Source: Acanthaster planci
Lineage: Eukaryota; Echinodermata; Asteroidea; Valvatida; Acanthasteridae
Direction: 5' to 3'
DNA: 64,000 nucleotides
NCBI RefSeq assembly: GCF_001949145.1
Contig: NW_019091626.1
Location: forward strand, 15,170-79,169
Shown here: piece after piece, positions 53,501 through 62,500 of the stretch
Layout: each line of letters begins with the position of its first letter
How positions within the stretch are numbered: the first letter of the stretch is position 1
The notes under the pieces: model-generated
Databases searched by the model: none
Told to the model about the DNA's origin: nothing
The model's input: only the letters and a program-made list of their open reading frames with translations
Program-made: the position numbers and the translations under genes

Positions 53501-56500
53501 TTAAATGATGGAGCTTTAGACACAGCACAATTACAAAAAAATTAAACACCCCAAAAAATAGCAAATAAAGTTCGAAGGTTTTGAGCTGCACTTGCATTAG
53601 ATTATCCAGCTTAGATAAAAGTTCTGTTTTATTTACGTTTAAAATTGGCTTGGCGGTAGGAAATGACTTTTTCCCTTATTTATCGACTCAGCTTGAATTG
53701 AAATTGAGCAACGATGGATATGATTTGATAACAACTGTTAATGGAAGCGTGGTTCAACCTACAGTTGAAGGTAATTTAAAGGAACTCTTTGTTCACCTAA
53801 TGATTCAAAAACTTTAAAATCCATTTTCAAAATGATCTTCAAATACTCATAGCTTTGTCAGCCTGCATTTATTAACTTTCCTAAAGGAACAGCTAATTAT
53901 TTAATTTGTGTACCAGAGATATTTGTTTCATCTTCCCTGTTTTGTATGGAAACGCTTGTTTGCATCTTATTAAAGTTGCCGTAAATGCTCTACAAAATTA
54001 TTTACTAAAGAAAGCTTAATGATTAATTGGCCTTATATTTCAGGGTTAGTGTTTGATGGTTTAACGGTCAAAAAGGAAGAGGACCCTCCCAAGCTGCAAG
54101 CAATATTCGCTTCGGACGTTCAATTTTCCGTTGGAGTCAACAACAGTTTTGTAGATGTAACTGTTCAGCTGAGCCAAAGCTACAAAGGGAAAACGAAAGG
54201 CTTACTCGGTGGGTATTTAACCAAATATAGTTCATCCTACAGCAGTTGAATCAACGTTCACAAGTCTCATACGAGATAGGAGAATGTACATGCATCTTAA
54301 GTAACAAAGAAGAATGAAGAATTCAGTTAATTGGTTTTTCATTTTTGCCGGTTTTCCATCAGGTGTTTGGGATGGCAACACTACCAACGACGTCCTAAGG
54401 CGTGACGGTACATTCCAGCAACCGACCGGTACTGATGGAAAGATGCTTGAGGAGGACTACTTTAAATTTGGCGAAACCTGTAAGTGACGTAATTAAACAT
54501 ATCTTTTCGATTAAATCTACCTGAAGAAGATCTCAACATCTGTATAAACCCGCTTTTAACTCTATTCATGTGAAGCGTTTGTACGCTAGTTAATAATATT
54601 CCATCACTGTAGTTTGAAAACGCCCTTGAATAACACGATGTACTACATTTACAAAAGTTAAGTACTAACTAATGTTTTGATACATTTGTCAATGAAATAC
54701 TGCAGGGCGTATTACCACCAACAATTCCTACTTCTACTACTTGGCACCCAATGAGAGCTGGGACAATATGAATGACTTAACCTTCCGGCCAATGTTCCTG
54801 GACGATCTGCTAGCTAGCGTGGACGAAGAGCAACGCCAAAAGATAATTGCCATCTGCGGGGACAACAAGGAATGTCAGTACGACGCGTTGGTACTGAATG
54901 ATACGACCGTTGGAATGGCCACACTGGAACTCAATGAAAAGAACACCGAAGATTTGGTATCAGCGAGTAAGCATGTTGCAGTATATTCAATTAATTGGTA
55001 CATGAGTGAAACCATCTCTTTTATCAATGATCTGATTCTTTAATTGTTTAGGAGGAAACCGAACCTGGGTGGAAAGTGGGCCAAGGGGTGTATGCATAAA
55101 CCTATCTGGGACTCGAAGCAGTCAGCATCGATTATTTTTTTCTTGAAGAATGTCTGTGCCCATAAATTTGTAAATGAATGATTAAAGCATACCCTACGTC
55201 ACATCATATGAAAAAGGCTCCATTTCCAGACTGCAAAAGGTGAATGCGATTGGAGAATGTCAATCGGACGAATAGGCCTACACTTCAAAGCCTTCCTTTT
55301 TGTTCGATGTGTGCAAAATGGGTTCTTCGAAATTGTCCTTTTCTGGCAATTATCAAATGGGTTTATTTCAAATCGCCACTTTCTGGAAATATGTTCACTT
55401 CATGATCAATAAAGAAGAAGCAGGCTCAATGTTTAAACGAATAAATAGTTAAGATTTGGACGAGAAGTACTTTGATTATTGTTCCAATGATAATACAGTA
55501 ATATCCAGCCTTACTAGCAGCAGTTACTCGAGTTGTAAATATGGAAACGATGTATCCAATTCTTCGGAATGAAACAGTAATGTGAGTATACGTCAACCCA
55601 GTGACTCTCATTCTTTATGACAACGGCTCCCTACCCTAAAAGAGACGTTACAATACTTTGGTTTAAAAAGCTTTCAGCTTAGCCTTTTTATTTGACGAAT
55701 GTGAGAGACCTACGTCACCAATGTCAGAATACCATAATACTAAGTACTTATGCCGAACTTCTCAAATAAAGAGTTATTGTTTTCTCAGCTAACTACCCCC
55801 CAAAACTGACAACATCTGAAACCATTGATGCCACTGTGGGACAGACACTCACGCTACAGTTAGGAGCTACTGATCCTGATGGTGACCAGGTTGCATTCCA
55901 TTTACTAGAGGAGATTGACAATGCTGTACTCACAGCAGGTTGGTAAAACTAACAGATATATTGCTTGCAGACCCCGTTATCAATCACCAGGTACCCTTCG
56001 GCTTCTCCTAAATGTTGTATGGACGTGTGACACTAGCAAAATATTGCAGAATTTGAATAACACTGGTTGGATTTCTTGATTTAAAGCTAACAGAGGTTTC
56101 ATTGACAGTGTCAAAGTACTGCTTTTAAAACTCTGTAACAATTTCGAATTTTGTATTGATATATTATACGCGTACCAATGCAGTATAGTTTAACATCATC
56201 TATTGTAGATGGCCATTTCACATGGCAACCATTTAACACGTCAAAGGTCAGGGTCGGTTTCCTAGCAACGGATGGTAGGTCTAATTCTACACTGGAGCCA
56301 ATCGTCAATCTTTGTGACTGCAAGAATGGCGGAACTTGCCTTCCAGATCAGTATGCTGCTGGTACAAACCTCATTCGTGACCGCTTTGGCGTAAGTACAA
56401 CCACAGTAACTGCTGTTTGTGCAAGGCCGGCCCTATTGGGCCTGCAAGTGGGAGCCTTAGTGATACTGTACAGTGGCGGTCCAGTTCTTCTGCAGTTGTC

Positions 56501-59500
56501 AGGAGGGTGAAGATCCGTCCGCCAATTAAGGATAGGAGGCGCAAAACCAGCCCAAAATGGACGCGAGGCGACGTCAGCTTGATTCCCTTCGATTTATTCC
56601 CGGGTGTCAATCAGCAATGAAATTGTAACCAAACAGAAGCCAAGAAAAAAACCTAGAGAAAGACAGAGGACACACTATTAATGAGTGATGGCTTACATCG
56701 TAATAAACGTTACATTCGCTATGTCCATGATAAATGCACACTACGAAATGTCTCTGTACAATCATAAATTCCCTCACCCTGACGTCTAAAAGTTTGCCCA
56801 AATTGGTATGGACTCTAGGAGCCAACGGAAATTTAGGGCTTAGGTTATCCCACAACTTAGAAGCCATGTTGCTGTGATCGACTGCCAGCCCACCTAGGTG
56901 CAGGTCTCTAGCGTGGGAACTATCACTGAGAAAATCCCAGAAACTTCTCAGGTCCCGCCAAAATGTAATACAGTGTAAGCAACTTCTGGCCGAAGGGCGT
57001 GGCTTAGAGATGATAATTTAAGTCTGCACACGGCAAGGGACGCTCATACTCACGCATTGATCTCGTGCCAGAGACCAGCAGGTCAGAGTTCATATTTGCA
57101 TCAAAAGTAATTATATCACCGGGGAAACCCCAGATCCCTACAATACCAAGAAAAGATGTGCAAACGCCACCGGCTTTGGAAAGTTCGAAAGGTGGGACTG
57201 GCGTTTGGTTAGAGGCGGAGGTGTATACATACAGGTATTTAGCTCCCCGCTTTGAACAATCAACGGATTCATTTAACTGTTTGTAGCGTTGGCCCTTGAG
57301 TCTTTTGCTTTATTTTCCCTTTGTTTTCTGTATCTTGATTTTCTTTCTCGATGGAAGATTATACATAGTCAAAATGAAGGGAGTGTATTCCCTCCCTTGG
57401 GATTGTGTTTATATGCTACATATCACACTACATGAATCAGATACAGTAGGTCTCGTAACTTCCAAGGTTACGAAAGGAGCACTGCACTCAAATTTCAGGG
57501 AAACAATTATTCAAAACCGGTGGCGTCTTGTCAAGCAAACTGTCAGAAATGTTAAATCCAGAAAAGCAAAACTGAAGTGTTGGAATCGGATTCATCGAAG
57601 GGGCCGGGTAGCTCAAATTAGTCACTCCTTGGCTGTTCCACCACAAACCATTTAAACAGATAAGTGACTGCAAGCGGCTCCAATACTAAAGCACATACGA
57701 TCTTGGTTCCATACATGTAACAGATTGTTATCGACTTTCTCGAAAAAACTTGAGACCACGTGAAAAGCGCCTTTTATGTGTTTTACTTTACTTGTTTTGA
57801 TTGGAAGAATTAATTCTCTTTGTCACGTTTAAAAAGAAAAGGAATATGCAGACAATTCGATCAGGTTTTCCGTCTGAGGTAAAACGAATCAGTTTATTTT
57901 CAGAGCACATGAGCCAGTCTGACTTCAGTTAAGATCTGGATCTTATGAATTTGCAAATCCCCACGTAAATGATTCGTGATAATCCTAAACTGACCATTTA
58001 GTGTCTTTTCCAAGAATTTAAGAGCCAGCAAAACCATTTTTTTGTTTTTTTGTTTGTAGTTTTCGTTTTATTGTCATCTCAGTTGCTATATTTCTCGATG
58101 TTCCTCAGGTTTTGTTGTGCAAATGTGAGCCAGGATGGAGCGGTGAGTTCTGCAAAGTGGACTATGACGCATGCGCAGACAGCCCGTGTTTCCTGGGCGT
58201 GAAATGCCAGGATGAGGCACCACCGTCTTTGAACAGCACCTGTGGACCTTGTCCTGAGGGATTGGAGGGCGATGGAAAAACCTGTACAGGTAGTTCACTT
58301 ACCTTTGAAGCTACACCCCGCAATTACTCTGGCCGATTTACGTCATAGCGTGCAACTTCGGGGGGAGATATCAGTTTCGTAGTGCATTTCGAGAAACGGT
58401 TGGTATCCACGGTTACGGTGTAACGGTTTTGACGGACACTGAAAAGTTTCAAACGTGTATGATTAAACATGAAATGCATATGAGTTGTTATGCTTCATAA
58501 TATTGACTGGAATAACAAGGTCTAGATGCATTTGTGTTTGTGTGATACAGCTACCATGCAGAAGAAACCTTTATTAGTAATGTAATACCGTATGCCATGC
58601 AGGCGACAACCTGAGCCTCTCTGTGCCAAGACCTGAACGTGGCACTAGTAGTGGGGGGGAACTGTTTGGTACACTTTGACCTTTGACCTAAAATAGAAAA
58701 GGTCATTAATATGCAAGAGTATAATAATAATATGATACTGATATGAATAGGAATGACTTGTAGGGTGAAAAATTTCAGTACAGAATGACCTTTGGTAAGG
58801 GATAGGAATAAGGTCAGAAAGTCTGGCACAGGTTGATCCTGGTGTATGGGATAAAATAGGAGTAAGGCATAGCACGGGGTAAAACCTTTTTGTACAGTTT
58901 GACCTTGCTTATGAAATTATGGCACTACATGGTAAAACAGGATGATTCATATAGTGTGTGATGGTATACTGACTGGCCCACCAGGCAATCCTAAGGTAAT
59001 CAAGGATAGGAAGCGATAATCCCTACACAATAGACAATTCATATCGCCGATTAATGAGAGGGATAATCCCTAGATAATGGCTGTATGTAGTGGCTGAGCT
59101 GTGTCGGCAGACTATTGTGTTAATGATTACATTGTGTACGTTGGAAGTGAGCGTTGGTCTGACTTAACCTTTGGACACTAAGGAAGAGAGGGCGCCCACA
59201 TGCTAGCGGTCTTGGTTTGGCCTACTATGGCTACCGAGATTTGATCGATACGGGAAGAAGACTCTGTTATCCCTAGCTGAATTTTTTAATCCTTTGAACT
59301 AGAGTGCTTTACGTCCCATTACCCTGTATATGTATACGTTTCACAAATTCAGTCAGAGCGGAGCGTTAATGTTGTTCTTTATTGCGGAACCTAAATGTAA
59401 AATACAGCATTGTGTAAAATTAAGAATTCTGGGGGTGGCATGACGTCAGTTGGGGATTTTTAATACGTAGCAAAGGGGTAAATTTATTCGTCGTGCTGTG

Positions 59501-62500
59501 GAATATTGTGCAGAAGTTCCGGCCAATATCCGACCTGAAAATTATTATTCGATACTCATACCGATAAGTATAACACAAAACAAATTCGGTGGACTTCACA
59601 TATTGGTTTCTGATAGGTGTGTACTGGTGCCGTTTTATTTCCCGTTGTTCATCATTGATTTTTTAGAATAATTATCTTAGTAATTTTAAGAATTACTACA
59701 AGGGTGATTACCGGAAGTTTGTTAACTTTGAAATCAGAGTTATTACATGTAATCATTATTTTTGGAACTATTTGTCTCTACAGACTGTTATCTTTTAGGC
59801 ATGCTCCTCTTCGTCATGAAACAGTCCGGCAAATTTTTCAGCATGTTTAGGCAAAACTCTTTTCGAGGCTTTGTTCACGTTCATGCCTTTATCAAGTATT
59901 CCATCGAGATCATCCACAATGTCCTTGTGAGTTTCATTTTCCCTCAAATATAGGTAACTTGATAGGAACTCCTTGTAGTTGTCGGAAAAGTCTTGTTTGA
60001 CTGCCCAGAGGGTCTTTCTGTTTGCCTTCTGCCTGGCTTGATCTTCATCCATGCCTTCGTTGACGTACTTGTCATATTTTTCATCCCTCATGTCCCTATA
60101 TGTTTCTCTAGCTTCAGCCAGCCCATCTTGGTAGGCGGCATTGTCTTCCAAATCTGAACTGTCTTCATCCGAGGTTTCATCATCGACCTCCTCAAAAGAA
60201 TCCGAGTTTTCGTCAGCTTCATTCATGTCAACATGGATATTTTACATGTGCCTCTCCTGATTAAACTTCCGTCCGAAGCATTTGTCACTCTGGAGACAAG
60301 CATAGGGCTTGGCTGTATAAATACCATTCATGTTGACTCTACGAAGGATGACCTTTAAATGACACGAAACAAGTGAAAGCGTTACATATATCCTAAATAT
60401 ACACCTATTTACTGCTTCTGATTTGCATATTTCATTGTTTATTTTTTCATTGTTCAAATTGGTCTTTTTATTGCTCAAACTGCTCTATGTATTGCTCTTT
60501 TACTCGTTTTATTACTCTTTTACTCTTTTCATTGGTCAAATTGTTCTTGTTATCGTTCAAATTGATTTTGTGTAGTGTAAATTGATCTTTTCATTGTTAA
60601 AATATATTCTTCTTATTGCTCAAACGGATCTGTTATTTTTATTGTACAAAATAAACTTTATATCTTTCAATTGGTCTTTTTTATTGTATAAATTAGTCTT
60701 TTTAATGTATAAATTGCTGTTTTTATTGTTGAAATTACTCCGTTTCAGATTTTTAAACTCTATAAAAATCTCATTGGTAATCTCATTGGACTCTGTAGGT
60801 TTGGCATTTACTTCCCTCTGCAATAAAAAGGCCAATTTGAACAATAAAAAGAGCATTATTTATACCATGAAAAGAGCAATAAAAAGAACAATTAGAGCAA
60901 TAAATTTGTACAAATTATAAACCTGAAAGCGTACAAATAATTTTTTTTTCCAAAAATGGATCCATCTGAGTAAGCCTATTAAGGTTGGCGTTTGCTAAGA
61001 CGGTGCTGCATGTCATTGGGTCGTAAAACTAGCAAATGCTATGAAGTTCAAGCAAACAGCAAAAGCATTTACTGAGAAGTAAAACCTTTAAGAATAAGCA
61101 ATTGCTTAAATTTGTATGAACAAAATATTTCTTTTACTTTTCAGCATGCATGTACAAATAGTAGCAAACATTTTACGCTTGTGGCTGACTTCACTGCCGA
61201 ACGGTTTTGCAGAATAGGCTTCCATTGGCTGCACGTGCAGACACACACACAGTGCAGAACGGTGCTGTATCTTGAGACCTCAGCATGGCAGATGAGCACG
61301 ATGGCAGTAATTTTGATCGCAAAAACCTAGATGAAGAAAATTGCTCTGCCACTCTCACATCGGTACAAGTGCCTGCATCTGGTTTCTAGAGATTCCCTGC
61401 TAAATGCATAAACAGCTTTTCCTTTCAAATGACATTCATGAACGCTGCCATGTTGAACATTAGTAAATAATCCTCGTTTTAAAGCTTGCCCTGACCCAGT
61501 CTTGAAAAATGTCAAGTAAATACTCCAATTCTGTAAACTTACTCATTTTTATTCATACAAAATGAAGCAACTGCTTATTGTCAAGCACAAGCTTAAAGAG
61601 TAAAAATAAACGCTTTTACGTTTTAGCAATTGCATTAAAGTAAAAGCATTTGCTTCATTATTATTCATACAACACGGGTAAATTATTAAAAAAAAATGGT
61701 AGTAAAAGCAAATGCTACTTTTTATTTATGCGAGCAATTGTTTCTTCTGATTCGGTTTGTTTCCAGACATTGATGAGTGCGAGCTGTACCGAGATGGTCG
61801 AGCCGACAGTGACGGGCGGGGATGCGATCAGATCTGTGAGAACATGCTCGGGGGGTTCAAGTGCAGTTGCAACACGGGATATTACCTGGATGAAGACAAA
61901 AAGACTTGCCTTGGTCAGTTTGGGTGCACGTGGGCTTTTTTCACGATCACTTTATTCATCACTTCATCTCTTACGCAAAAGCGTACGGGTTCTCGTAGCA
62001 ATTTCTTACATATAGCTGCTGTGCAGTTGTCACAAGTGCTGATGATCTATTCAGCTTTGCTGGAAAAGTTGGAAGTCACAACGACCCTTTTGATGGTCAC
62101 ATGCACAGAGGTAGTAGCATCAGCATTGGAACTAGGCAGGAGGACAACATCTAGAAAAGTTTTAATCTCAACTTGATTTAGTAATTAACTAAAAGGCGAA
62201 AGATTCTCATTATATCGATTCAAGCAAAAATGGCAATTGTACACCATTTGTAAACAAGAGATAGGCATATCTGAGTTAATGACAGCGTCATACTTAGCCA
62301 TTTGGCGGGTAAATCTAGTCATATTTTCAGCCTTGTGGGATGCTTATACGCTTCCTACCATTTACAGTCAATTTCCTCCTTTTGAACATTATCATTTCAA
62401 CCGATTTTGTACTAATTTTGTACTCTTTTTTTTCACAAGAACTGTCAACATCGAGCTGTTTGAATGGAGGAGAGTTTGACAAAGAGTCCCGAGAATGCAT

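Larger units (their letters stand above)
58290..61766. other. Longest intron, repeat-rich, with antisense ORF
   Basis: 3.5 kb. Contains, in order, a tandem repeat of about 110 bp, a 143-codon antisense ORF, an AT-rich minisatellite with an inverted partner, and an inverted-repeat element, all listed separately. Confidence 0.5.

Noticed and set aside
56607-56867. Minus-strand frame resembling a LINE RT tail (KLWDNL)
   Set aside because: Only one short block matches; not enough to call.
57590-57650. tRNA A-box-like phrase (gggtagctcaaattagt)
   Set aside because: No matching B box or cloverleaf; chance or a minor SINE trace.
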